Source: Lampropedia puyangensis (GTDB taxonomy: Bacteria; Pseudomonadota; Gammaproteobacteria; Burkholderiales; Burkholderiaceae_C). From it: DNA of 55,529 nt. Made by a program: the position numbers and the translations under genes. Of the stretch, positions 36,940 through 44,588 are shown piece by piece. Under the pieces are notes generated by a model that was not told where the DNA came from, searched no databases, and saw only the letters and a list, made by a program, of their open reading frames with translations. Every line of letters begins with the position of its first letter. Position 1 is the stretch's first letter. Location: NCBI RefSeq assembly GCF_004833285.1, contig NZ_STFG01000014.1, positions 43,572 through 99,100 of the forward strand. Direction: 5' to 3'.

Positions 36940-37758
36940 ATGAAGCAAACCATCATCGCTCCTGTTTTCTTGGCCTTGGCAGCATTGGCCGCGACCACAG
37001 CCCGTGCCGATCAATTGGCCGATATCCAGGCCAATAACAAGTTGGTGTGTGGAACGTTGGGTACTTCCCAGCCTTTCAGTTTTCAGGATGCGTCCACACG
37101 CACTTTGGTGGGCTACGACGTTGATGTTTGTAAGCTCGTTGCTGACAAATTGGGCGTGCCGGTGGAGTACAAGCTGCTGTCCGTGGCTGCGCGCGTGCCC
37201 GAGCTCAATGAAGGCCGTGTTGATATCTTGGCGGCTAACTTGGGCTATTCGCCCGAGCGCGCCGAACAGATTGCTTTTAGCCATGCGTATTACGTGAGCC
37301 CGCAAAAATTGCTGGTCCGCAAGGATGCCGGACTCGACACCATTGCCCAAGTGGATGGGCGTCGTGTTGGGGCTACTAAAGGCTCCAGCTCAGAGCGTGA
37401 AATCAAGCGCATTCTGGCCAAATCGAATGTGATTGGCTATGCCGACAGCTCGGCTGCTTATTTGGCGCTGCAGCAGAAAAAAGTGGATGCCCAGTTCGCT
37501 TCTGAATTGGTGCTGGCGCGTTTGATGCTGCAAAGCCCACCTACGGCACCTGTGTCGATCATCAAAGAGCCTGTATTCATGGAATATTGGGGCTTGGGCA
37601 TGCGCAAGGATGAGACGGCCTTCATCGCCAAGGTCAATGGCATCCTGGACGAAGCCGAGAAAGATGGCGCAGCTGCGGCGTTGTTTGACAAATGGTTTGG
37701 CGCACAGACGCCTTACAAGCTCGAGCGCGGTTTCACCATCGCGCCCATTGCTGAGTAA
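36940..37758 (+). CDS. Glutamate/aspartate-type ABC transporter, binding protein
   Basis: The 272-residue family 3 solute-binding protein has a signal peptide ending Ala-Arg-Ala (about residue 23). Leu-Val-Cys-Gly-Thr-Leu-Gly-Thr-Ser-Gln-Pro-Phe-Ser-Phe and Gly-Tyr-Asp-Val-Asp-Val-Cys are typical. The ligand-binding Arg is expected in the Ala-Asn-Leu-Gly-Tyr-Ser-Pro-Glu-Arg segment. It begins a GltI-J-K-L type operon and follows the aldolase-aminotransferase pair by 85 bp. Acidic amino acids or hydroxylated/methylated glutamates are plausible ligands. Confidence 0.87.
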   Translation: MKQTIIAPVFLALAALAATTARADQLADIQANNKLVCGTLGTSQPFSFQDASTRTLVGYDVDVCKLVADKLGVPVEYKLLSVAARVPELNEGRVDILAANLGYSPERAEQIAFSHAYYVSPQKLLVRKDAGLDTIAQVDGRRVGATKGSSSEREIKRILAKSNVIGYADSSAAYLALQQKKVDAQFASELVLARLMLQSPPTAPVSIIKEPVFMEYWGLGMRKDETAFIAKVNGILDEAEKDGAAAALFDKWFGAQTPYKLERGFTIAPIAE

Positions 37759-37786
37759 TGAGTAAGCCAGTCTGTTGGACACACTG

Positions 37787-38470
37787 ATGCTTCAATCTGT
37801 TTACTTGCTGCAACTGCTTGACGGCGTGGCGACAACACTCAAGTTGTTCGCAATTGGCTGGGTCATGGCCTTTTCACTGGCCGTGATTCTGGTGATTGTG
37901 CGAACAACCAATGTGGCTGTTTGCCGCTGGTTTGTTGATATTTACGTGGAATACCACCGCAATGTTCCATTAATGGTGCAAGTGCTGTTCTGGTATTTCG
38001 GCATGCCCGAATTGCTGCCCGAGAGTGTGCGTACCTGGCTTTATGCGCACAATGCGGAGTTGTCGCTGGCTGCCATTGCGCTGGGGTTGGGCTCTGCGGC
38101 CTATATCGCTGAAGATATTCGCAGCGGCCTGCGTGCTATTCCCGCCACGCAATTCGAGGCTGCTCGTGCACTGGGCTCAAGCTACATCCAGTGCATGCGT
38201 TACATCATCGTGCCGCAAGCGCTGCGCATTGCCATTGCTCCCCTTGTCAGCCGCGCCCTGTTGCTGTTTAAAAACACGAGTGTGGCCATGGCCATTGGTG
38301 TGGTCGAACTGACCTACCAGACCCGTGAGATTGAGAACGAGACATACCGTACGTTTGCCACATTTGGTGCTGCCACCATTCTCTATTTGTGCGGCTCGTT
38401 CCTGATCATGTTCATCGGATCGCGCGTTTATGCGCATTTCGCTTTGAACAAGGAGGTGCGTCGTGCTTGA
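37787..38470 (+). CDS. Glutamate/aspartate-type ABC transporter, permease 1
   Basis: The 227-residue GltJ-like permease has the N-terminal motif for amino acid permeases (Asp-Gly-Val-Ala-Thr-Thr-Leu-Lys-Leu), Tyr-His-Arg-Asn-Val-Pro-Leu-Met-Val-Gln, and the EAA loop Phe-Glu-Ala-Ala-Arg-Ala-Leu-Gly. The ATG at 37787 is used; a TTG at 37775 is an alternative and neither has a clear ribosome site. It overlaps the second permease gene by 8 bp. Confidence 0.9.
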   Translation: MLQSVYLLQLLDGVATTLKLFAIGWVMAFSLAVILVIVRTTNVAVCRWFVDIYVEYHRNVPLMVQVLFWYFGMPELLPESVRTWLYAHNAELSLAAIALGLGSAAYIAEDIRSGLRAIPATQFEAARALGSSYIQCMRYIIVPQALRIAIAPLVSRALLLFKNTSVAMAIGVVELTYQTREIENETYRTFATFGAATILYLCGSFLIMFIGSRVYAHFALNKEVRRA

Positions 38471-39158
38471 AATTCTGGCGCAATACTGGCCCACTTTGCT
38501 GGTGGGCCAATACCCCAACGGCCCACTAGGCGGCTTGGCCCTGACGCTGATTCTGGCGGCATGCGGGTTGTTGATGTCGTTTCCGTTGGCGATTCTTCTG
38601 GCTATTGGCAGTGTCAGCCCGTATCGGGCGGTGCAGCGTTGCTCGCGTGCTTTTGTCAATGTGGTGCGGGGGATGCCCCTGCTGATGCTGATTTTCTGGG
38701 CGTACTTCGTGGTGCCCAAAATTACAGGCCATTCCATCAGCGGATTCTGGACCTTGATTTGCGCGCTGGTTGTTTATGAAAGTGCGTATTTGTGCGAGGT
38801 CATTCGTGCTGGGATTGAGGCCATTCCCAAAGGTCAGATTGAAGCATCGCGCTCTTTGGGGGTCGGATACTGGACCACGATGCGCAAGGTGATTTTGCCG
38901 CAAGCGCTGTTTAACGTGCTGCCCGGCATGACCAGTCAGTTTGTCTCGACCATCAAGGAAACGTCACTGGGTTACGTCATCAGCGTCAACGAGCTGACTT
39001 TCTCGGCCAACCAGGTGAACAACATGGTGCTGACGCAGCCTTTGCAGGTCTTTGGCATTCTCGCGATCATCTACTTCATCGTCTGCTTCAGCTTGAGCCG
39101 TGGCGTTAGCTGGATGGAGCGTCGCATCCGCCGCAGCCGACAGATGGTGCTGGCGTGA
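38463..39158 (+). CDS. Glutamate/aspartate-type ABC transporter, permease 2
   Basis: The 231-residue GltK-like permease starts at a GTG supported by a strong AGGAGGTG ribosome site inside the end of the preceding gene. It contains Gly-Gly-Leu-Ala-Leu-Thr-Leu, Val-Arg-Gly-Met-Pro-Leu-Leu-Met and the EAA loop Ile-Glu-Ala-Ser-Arg-Ser-Leu-Gly. Together with permease 1 it forms a heterodimeric channel. Confidence 0.92.
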   Translation: MLEILAQYWPTLLVGQYPNGPLGGLALTLILAACGLLMSFPLAILLAIGSVSPYRAVQRCSRAFVNVVRGMPLLMLIFWAYFVVPKITGHSISGFWTLICALVVYESAYLCEVIRAGIEAIPKGQIEASRSLGVGYWTTMRKVILPQALFNVLPGMTSQFVSTIKETSLGYVISVNELTFSANQVNNMVLTQPLQVFGILAIIYFIVCFSLSRGVSWMERRIRRSRQMVLA

Positions 39159-39193
39159 CCACCGCCACGTTCAATTCATAGGGATAGGGATTC

Positions 39194-39925
39194 ATGATCC
39201 AATTCGATAAAGTCAATAAATGGTATGGCGAGCATCATGTCTTGACCGACATTGATCTGCACGTCAACAAAGGTGAGGTGGTGGTGGTGTGTGGGCCATC
39301 CGGGTCAGGCAAGTCCACGATGATTCGCACCATCAATCGCCTGGAAGAGATTCAGCAAGGCACCATTACCGTGAATGGCCAAGATGTGCATGCCAGAGGC
39401 GTCAACATCAACCATTTGCGTCAGGGCATCGGGTTTGTGTTTCAACAGTTCAACCTGTTCCCGCACATGAGCGCGATCGACAACGTCATGTATGCGCCGG
39501 TGCAGATTCAAAAGCAAAGCAAAGCACAGGCGCGAGCACTGGCTGAGCAACTGCTCGAGCGCGTGGGCCTTGCACACAAGGCTGATGCGTATCCAGGCTC
39601 CTTGTCAGGCGGGCAGCAGCAGCGTGTGGCCATTGCCCGTGCATTGGCACTCAAGCCTCCTGTGATGCTGTTTGATGAGCCTACGTCAGCGTTGGATCCG
39701 GAAATGGTGGGCGAGGTGTTGCAGGTGATGAAGTCATTGGCTCGCGATGGCATGACCATGATTTGCGTGACGCACGAAATGGGTTTTGCCCGCGAGGTGT
39801 CCGATCGCGTGGTGTTTATGGATGCTGGCAAGATCATTGAGGTGGATACGCCTGACGCATTCTTCAGTAATCCCAAACACCCGCGTGCGCAGAAGTTCCT
39901 CGCAGACGTGGTGCGTGCGCATTGA
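39194..39925 (+). CDS. Glutamate/aspartate-type ABC transporter, ATP-binding protein
   Basis: The 243-residue GltL/GlnQ-like ATPase has Walker A Gly-Pro-Ser-Gly-Ser-Gly-Lys-Ser at about 38-45, Q-loop Phe-Val-Phe-Gln-Gln-Phe-Asn-Leu-Phe, signature Leu-Ser-Gly-Gly-Gln, Walker B [10 protein letters not shown] and His-Glu-Met-Gly-Phe-Ala. It completes the importer begun at 36940. Confidence 0.94.
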   Translation: MIQFDKVNKWYGEHHVLTDIDLHVNKGEVVVVCGPSGSGKSTMIRTINRLEEIQQGTITVNGQDVHARGVNINHLRQGIGFVFQQFNLFPHMSAIDNVMYAPVQIQKQSKAQARALAEQLLERVGLAHKADAYPGSLSGGQQQRVAIARALALKPPVMLFDEPTSALDPEMVGEVLQVMKSLARDGMTMICVTHEMGFAREVSDRVVFMDAGKIIEVDTPDAFFSNPKHPRAQKFLADVVRAH

Positions 39926-40040
39926 GCCGTGTTTGGCCAGAGACACGCTTGTTTGCATGGCAGCAAGGAGTATGGCTGGGGATAGTGCATAGCTTGGTGT
40001 GATAATGACCAGTCGTCCTCACTACACCTCTACTGCCGCT

Positions 40041-40961
40041 ATGTACACCCTCAAGCAAATGGAGGCTTTTCATTGGAGCGCCGTGCTGGGTAGTTTCAAT
40101 GCAGCATCCAAGCGGCTCTACACCACCCAGTCTGCTATTTCCAAGCGCGTAAGCGAGTTGGAGTCTTTTGCTGGCGCCCCATTGTTTGAGCGCGACAGCC
40201 GCAAACTGGTCTTGACGCAGCATGGTAGGCGGTTGTTTGAAATGTCCACCCAGTTGCTGGCATTGAACAACCGCATCGTGCGCGACATGGCTGATTCTTC
40301 GCGCTTCGAGGGGACCGTGCGCCTTGGCGTGACGGAGTTGAGTGGTCTGACTTGGCTGGCGCGTTTGATTCGCGACATGGGGCGGCGTTTCCCCAATATC
40401 CAATTGCTGCCTGAGATCGACGGCGGCATTACGTTGTATGAACGTCTGGAACATGACAGCTTGGATTTGGCCATCATGCCGGGCCCGTTCTGGAGTTACG
40501 AGTACGAAAGCGTGCCGCTAGGGTTCGTTACGAACGCATGGATGGCCAGCCCCGATCTGGACATAGATTTTGAGGCCCGACTCACACCCCAAGATCTGGA
40601 GCCATTCCCGGTGATTTCGCAGCCCACAACCTCAGCCCTGTCGCATCTGTACGATGCTTGGTTTGCCGAGCAGGGCCTTGCACTCAAACGCGTACTCACG
40701 TGCAATAGTCTGGACATGATGGCGCGTTTGACCGTGATGCGCCAAGGCATCAGCCACCTGCCGCGGGGGTATTTTGGCCCCTTGGTTGAGCGCGGTATTT
40801 TGCGCGAGCTCGAAGTCTCGCCAGCCTTGCCGCAAATTCAGTATTACGCCGTATTCAAGCGCAGCCTTATCAGCCACCAAGTCTCGCTGGTGGTCGATAT
40901 GATCCGGGAAAATTGCGATTTCGAAGCGGGCGACACCTTGCTGACTTTCTTGCAAGCTTGA
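40041..40961 (+). CDS. LysR-family transcriptional regulator (beside the Glu/Asp transporter locus)
   Basis: The 306-residue product has an N-terminal winged helix-turn-helix (Phe-Asn-Ala-Ala-Ser-Lys-Arg-Leu-Tyr-Thr-Thr-Gln-Ser-Ala-Ile-Ser-Lys-Arg) and a C-terminal periplasmic-binding-like effector domain. The ATG at 40041 gives standard LysR length; in-frame starts at 39999 and 40005 would add 12-14 residues. It follows the transporter ATPase on the same strand, so it could regulate the aldolase-aminotransferase-transporter genes, with an acidic amino or keto acid as effector. That link is inference. Confidence 0.9.
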   Translation: MYTLKQMEAFHWSAVLGSFNAASKRLYTTQSAISKRVSELESFAGAPLFERDSRKLVLTQHGRRLFEMSTQLLALNNRIVRDMADSSRFEGTVRLGVTELSGLTWLARLIRDMGRRFPNIQLLPEIDGGITLYERLEHDSLDLAIMPGPFWSYEYESVPLGFVTNAWMASPDLDIDFEARLTPQDLEPFPVISQPTTSALSHLYDAWFAEQGLALKRVLTCNSLDMMARLTVMRQGISHLPRGYFGPLVERGILRELEVSPALPQIQYYAVFKRSLISHQVSLVVDMIRENCDFEAGDTLLTFLQA

Positions 40962-40991
40962 TGGTTTGCGCGCCATGATGCGCTCTTGGCT

Positions 40992-41648
40992 TCAGGGCGT
41001 GTGGTGCAGGTTGGCTGGGGCACAAGCGCGTAGTGCTTGAACGTCGCCAGCGACAATATCCGCAAGGTGCGCAGTAATCGTTTCAATGGGCCAATCCCAC
41101 CATGCAATGGCATTGAGGGTGTCCACTACCTCAGGCGCAAAGCGCTGCTTGAGCGGTTTGGCCGGGTTGCCGCCGACGATGGTGTAGGGCTCCACATCCG
41201 CAGTAACCACTGAGCGCGAGGAAATAATCGCGCCATTGCCAATTTTGATGCCAGGCATGATCAATGCTTGGTAGCCAATCCAGACGTCATGGCCAATCAC
41301 GGTATCGCCTTTGTAGGGCAAATCGCCGGGTGCGGGCATGGCCTTTTCCCAGCCGTTGCCAAAAATCTGGAACGGGTAGGTCGAGATGCCCGACATTTTG
41401 TGGTTCGCCCCATTCATGATGAATTGCGCGCCCCGCGCAATCGCGCAGAACTTGCCAATCACCAGCTTGTCGCCAATAAAAGGAAAGTGGTAGAGCACAT
41501 TGCGCTCGAAATCCTCGGAGTTCTCCGGATCGTCGTAGTACGTGTAGTCGCCGACGATGATGTTGGGATTGTCGATGGTGTTTTTGATGAAACACACCTG
41601 TGGAAAGCCCGCCATTGGGTGTTTGTTTTTCGGTTCTGGTCCGTGCAT
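40992..41648 (-). CDS. Vat-like xenobiotic O-acetyltransferase (left-handed beta helix)
   Basis: The 218-residue hexapeptide-repeat protein closely follows the streptogramin A acetyltransferase (Vat) pattern, more than CatB. The start is Gly-Pro-x-Pro, then Val-Gly-Asp-Tyr-Thr-Tyr-Tyr-Asp, the catalytic His83 in Asn-Gly-Ala-Asn-His-Lys-Met, Phe-Gly-Asn-Gly-Trp-Glu-Lys, Gly-His-Asp-Val-Trp-Ile-Gly, and Trp-Trp-Asp-Trp-Pro near the end. AGGAG precedes the ATG. The gene has the GC content of its neighbours and no mobile element nearby, so it looks like a resident chromosomal homologue. Whether it inactivates streptogramins is unproven. Confidence 0.85.
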   Translation of the reverse strand: MHGPEPKNKHPMAGFPQVCFIKNTIDNPNIIVGDYTYYDDPENSEDFERNVLYHFPFIGDKLVIGKFCAIARGAQFIMNGANHKMSGISTYPFQIFGNGWEKAMPAPGDLPYKGDTVIGHDVWIGYQALIMPGIKIGNGAIISSRSVVTADVEPYTIVGGNPAKPLKQRFAPEVVDTLNAIAWWDWPIETITAHLADIVAGDVQALRACAPANLHHTP

Positions 41649-41714
41649 TCATCTCTCCTGTTTTTTTATGGGAACGCCGTGCACTTGCGAGTGTCAGCGC
41701 GTAAAGGGGGCGCT

Positions 41715-42695
41715 TCAATAAGCGCGCATATTGCGCGCTTGGGCCTTGATGCATTCCTTGAAGCTGGCTACAACTGCTGGCGCTTGCACGCCTTGGCGCA
41801 CCACCATTCCGTAAGGCTCGGCGTTGGAATGAATCGTCAGATTCAAGCGTCGCAAGCTGCCAGTTTTTTCAAAAAACTCGACGGTTTCGCGCGATAGCAA
41901 GGCCACCAAGTCCGGGCTTTTATTGAGCAATAAGGCGGTCGCAAAGGTGGACGAGGTTTCAATGGCTTTGCGTTGAAAGCTCACATTCAGGCTGGCCGCT
42001 TCGCGCTCCAGCAAGGTGCGCAAAGGCATATGGCCGGGAAACAGAATCCATGGGTATTGTGCCGCTTGCGCCAGCGTCACCTTGGCCTGCCCGGCCAAGG
42101 GGTGCACGGGCGAGACGGCCACGTAAGCTTCTTCGTCACTGATCCATTCAAAGTGGAACAGCTCGGACTGCGTCGCCACCGAAGTGCGGCACAGCGCAAT
42201 GTCCAGGGTGCCGCTTTGCAAGCCTTCGAGCAAATGCGCGCTGGTGCCTTCGTGCAAATCCACCACCACCTCGGGGTGCTGTTTTTGGAATGTCAGCAGC
42301 GCATCGGCTACGACGGCGGCCAGGGCCCCGGCAATCGTGCCGACCGATATACGCACACCTGCGGCACGCGAGAGCGCAGCCATTTCATTGTGCATATGCG
42401 CCAGACTCGACAGCATCAGCCGCGCATGGCGAATCACGCACTGGCCCATGTCGGTGGCCACCAGCCCTTGCGGTGTGCGGGCAAACAGCACCACGCCCAG
42501 TGTTTCTTCAATTTCTTTGAGGGCCTTGCTGACACCGGGTTGGGACATGTGCAATAGCGCCGCCGCCTGGTGCACCGAGCCCATGTCCTGCACGGCAATC
42601 AAGAGCTTGAAATGGCGAAACTTCAGGCGCGAATTGACGGCGTGCAAGGTGGCTAACTGAGGGTTTTCCTGAGCGGGTTTTTCCGGAGATTCCAT
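41715..42695 (-). CDS. LysR-family regulator divergent from the FAH-SDR-MFS operon
   Basis: The 326-residue product has a LysR helix-turn-helix around residues 35-60 (Gly-Ser-Val-His-Gln-Ala-Ala-Ala-Leu-Leu-His-Met-Ser-Gln-Pro-Gly-Val-Ser) after a 20-residue N-terminal extension, then an effector domain. It is transcribed away from the hydrolase gene with 91 bp between starts, the classic LysR arrangement. It should control that operon in response to a pathway intermediate, probably a sugar-acid-like molecule. Confidence 0.9.
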   Translation of the reverse strand: MESPEKPAQENPQLATLHAVNSRLKFRHFKLLIAVQDMGSVHQAAALLHMSQPGVSKALKEIEETLGVVLFARTPQGLVATDMGQCVIRHARLMLSSLAHMHNEMAALSRAAGVRISVGTIAGALAAVVADALLTFQKQHPEVVVDLHEGTSAHLLEGLQSGTLDIALCRTSVATQSELFHFEWISDEEAYVAVSPVHPLAGQAKVTLAQAAQYPWILFPGHMPLRTLLEREAASLNVSFQRKAIETSSTFATALLLNKSPDLVALLSRETVEFFEKTGSLRRLNLTIHSNAEPYGMVVRQGVQAPAVVASFKECIKAQARNMRAY

Positions 42696-42786
42696 TTTGG
42701 TGATTGCCTGCGAACAAGTCGCATAGGTGCAGGGCCTGAAAGTTTCTACACTGCCCAGACTGTTTTAACGATAGCAAAAGGTAGCC

Positions 42787-43632
42787 ATGAAGTTCTTGAG
42801 ATACGGGCCCGCAGGCCAAGAAAAACCCGCTGTGTTGGATGCACAAGGCCAGTTGCGCGACCTCAGCGCCTGGACCCAGGATATTGATGGCGCTTTCCTG
42901 TCCGGCCCGCTGGTCGCTGCGCTCAAAAGCCAAGACTTGACTGCGCTGCCATTGGTTGAAGGCCAGCCACGCCTGGGCGCTTGCGTGGGCCGCATTGGTA
43001 AGTTTATCTGCATTGGCCTGAACTATGCAGACCACGCTGCAGAATCGAATATGGCCATCCCAACCGAGCCGGTGGTGTTCTCCAAATGGACTTCGGCTGT
43101 CGTGGGCCCGAACGACGATGTCAAAATCCCGCGCGGCTCGCTCAAGACCGACTGGGAAGTCGAGCTGGGTGTGGTGATTGGCAAGCAAGCCTCGTATGTC
43201 GAAGAAAGCGACGCCATGGACTATGTGGCCGGCTATTGCGTGGTCAATGACGTGTCTGAACGCGCCTACCAAATCGAGCGTGGCGGCACCTGGGACAAGG
43301 GCAAGGGCTGCGACACCTTTGGCCCCACCGGCCCCTGGCTGGTGACAGCCGATGAAGTGGCTGATCCGCACCAACTCAATCTGTGGCTGGAAGTCGATGG
43401 CAAGCGCTACCAGAACGGCAACACCGCGACGATGATTTTCAAGGTGCCAGAAATCATTGCCTACCTGAGCCAGTTCATGACCCTGAATCCGGGGGATGTG
43501 ATCTCGACCGGCACGCCACCGGGCGTGGGCATGGGCATCAAGCCTGAACCCGTGTTCCTGCGCGCTGGCCAAACTATGCGTTTGGGCATTGATGGTTTGG
43601 GCGAACAACAACAAAAAGTCGTGGCCGCGTAA
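42787..43632 (+). CDS. Fumarylacetoacetate hydrolase-family enzyme (diketo-deoxy-sugar acid hydrolase-like)
   Basis: The 281-residue product has the FAH fold: Ile-Gly-Leu-Asn-Tyr-Ala-Asp-His at about 76-83, the metal ligands Glu in Trp-Glu-Val-Glu-Leu-Gly-Val-Val, the Asp in Val-Val-Asn-Asp-Val-Ser, and Thr-Gly-Thr-Pro-Pro-Gly-Val-Gly at the end. Length and style match the 2,4-diketo-3-deoxy-L-fuconate/rhamnonate hydrolase or ureidoglycolate-lyase-like group. It is followed 11 bp later by an SDR gene. In known pathways an SDR oxidises the 2-keto-3-deoxy acid and this hydrolase cleaves the product to pyruvate and lactate or glycolate. A dehydratase is not present here. Confidence 0.85.
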   Translation: MKFLRYGPAGQEKPAVLDAQGQLRDLSAWTQDIDGAFLSGPLVAALKSQDLTALPLVEGQPRLGACVGRIGKFICIGLNYADHAAESNMAIPTEPVVFSKWTSAVVGPNDDVKIPRGSLKTDWEVELGVVIGKQASYVEESDAMDYVAGYCVVNDVSERAYQIERGGTWDKGKGCDTFGPTGPWLVTADEVADPHQLNLWLEVDGKRYQNGNTATMIFKVPEIIAYLSQFMTLNPGDVISTGTPPGVGMGIKPEPVFLRAGQTMRLGIDGLGEQQQKVVAA

Positions 43633-43643
43633 GGAGTACCCGC

Positions 43644-44396
43644 ATGAATACATACGATTACAAGGGGCAAGTGGCCGTCGTGACCGGTGGCGCACAAGGC
43701 ATTGGTTTGGCCGTGGTCGAGCGCCTGCTCGAAGGCGGAGCGACTGTGGCAATTTGGGACTTTGATGTGCAAGCCTTGGCTGCCGCGCAGCAGCACTTGG
43801 CGGGCAAAGGCCAAGTAGCCGTTTACCAGGCCAATATTGCCGAGCTGGCCTCGGTGCAGCAAGCGCACCAGCAGACCGTCGATGAGTTGGGCCCGATTGC
43901 CATTCTAGTCAACAGCGCAGGCATTGCCGGTGCCAATGCACCCGTGGTGGGTTATCCGGCTGCCGAGTGGAACCGCGTTATTGATGTGAACCTGAATGGC
44001 ACCTTCCACGTCAACCAGGAAGTGGTCAAAGGCATGATCGCCAGCGGCTATGGTCGGGTGGTGAATGTGGCCTCGATTGCAGGCAAGGAAGGCAACCCGA
44101 ATGCTTCGGCCTACAGCGCCTCCAAAGCCGCGGTGATTGCCTTGACCAAGAGCCTGGGCAAGGAAACTGCGGGCCTCAACATCGCCGTCAATGCGATCAC
44201 ACCAGCAGCGGCCAAAACCAAGATTTTTGAGCAAATGGCCCAGCAGCACATCGACTACATGCTGTCTAAAATCCCGCGCGGGCGTTTTGTGCTGGTCAAT
44301 GAAATCGCGGCCATGGTCGCCTGGTTGGTGAGCGAGGAAAACTCGTTTACTACCGGCGCGGTGTTCGATCTCTCGGGTGGTCGGGCGACTTACTAA
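43644..44396 (+). CDS. Short-chain dehydrogenase (2-keto-3-deoxy-sugar-acid dehydrogenase-like)
   Basis: The 250-residue SDR has the cofactor loop Thr-Gly-Gly-Ala-Gln-Gly-Ile-Gly at about 14-21, Asn-Ser-Ala-Gly, the catalytic Ser in Val-Ala-Ser-Ile-Ala-Gly-Lys-Glu-Gly, and Tyr-Ser-Ala-Ser-Lys. A Trp-Asp-Phe-Asp after the second strand (Asp) favours NAD over NADP. It fits the pairing with the preceding FAH-type hydrolase in deoxy-sugar acid breakdown. GGAG precedes the ATG. Confidence 0.87.
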   Translation: MNTYDYKGQVAVVTGGAQGIGLAVVERLLEGGATVAIWDFDVQALAAAQQHLAGKGQVAVYQANIAELASVQQAHQQTVDELGPIAILVNSAGIAGANAPVVGYPAAEWNRVIDVNLNGTFHVNQEVVKGMIASGYGRVVNVASIAGKEGNPNASAYSASKAAVIALTKSLGKETAGLNIAVNAITPAAAKTKIFEQMAQQHIDYMLSKIPRGRFVLVNEIAAMVAWLVSEENSFTTGAVFDLSGGRATY

Positions 44397-44404
44397 GAGC
44401 AATT

Positions 44405-44510
44405 AACACAACCCTTGATACGTCGTTGCAAAACCTTGTCGTACTACTCGTACTACCTGCGGTTTTGCGCCTAGTCTTAACTGCAAACCTTCGGTTTGCT
44501 GGGTTGTGTT
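44405..44510. repeat. Nested inverted repeat, potential three-way junction
   Basis: An outer stem AACACAACCC/GGGTTGTGTT (44405-44414 with 44501-44510) encloses two separate inner stems. These are GCAAAACC/GGTTTTGC (44428-44435 with 44461-44468) and GCAAACC/GGTTTGC (44483-44489 with 44493-44499). The larger inner arm contains a GTACTACTCGTAC core. Such compound palindromes recur between genes in many betaproteobacteria, but I see a single copy in this window. It lies between the SDR and MFS genes. Confidence 0.7.
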
Positions 44511-44588
44511 GGCTGCCCTAAAGCAGCAAAAAAATGGCCCATGCGCCCATAGACGGCGCAGGCGCAAATCAATTCACGGAGACAGTTC

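Noticed and set aside
42508-43752. A 414-codon minus-strand frame over the FAH gene
   Set aside because: It spans parts of three real genes on both strands and has no recognisable domain or ribosome site.
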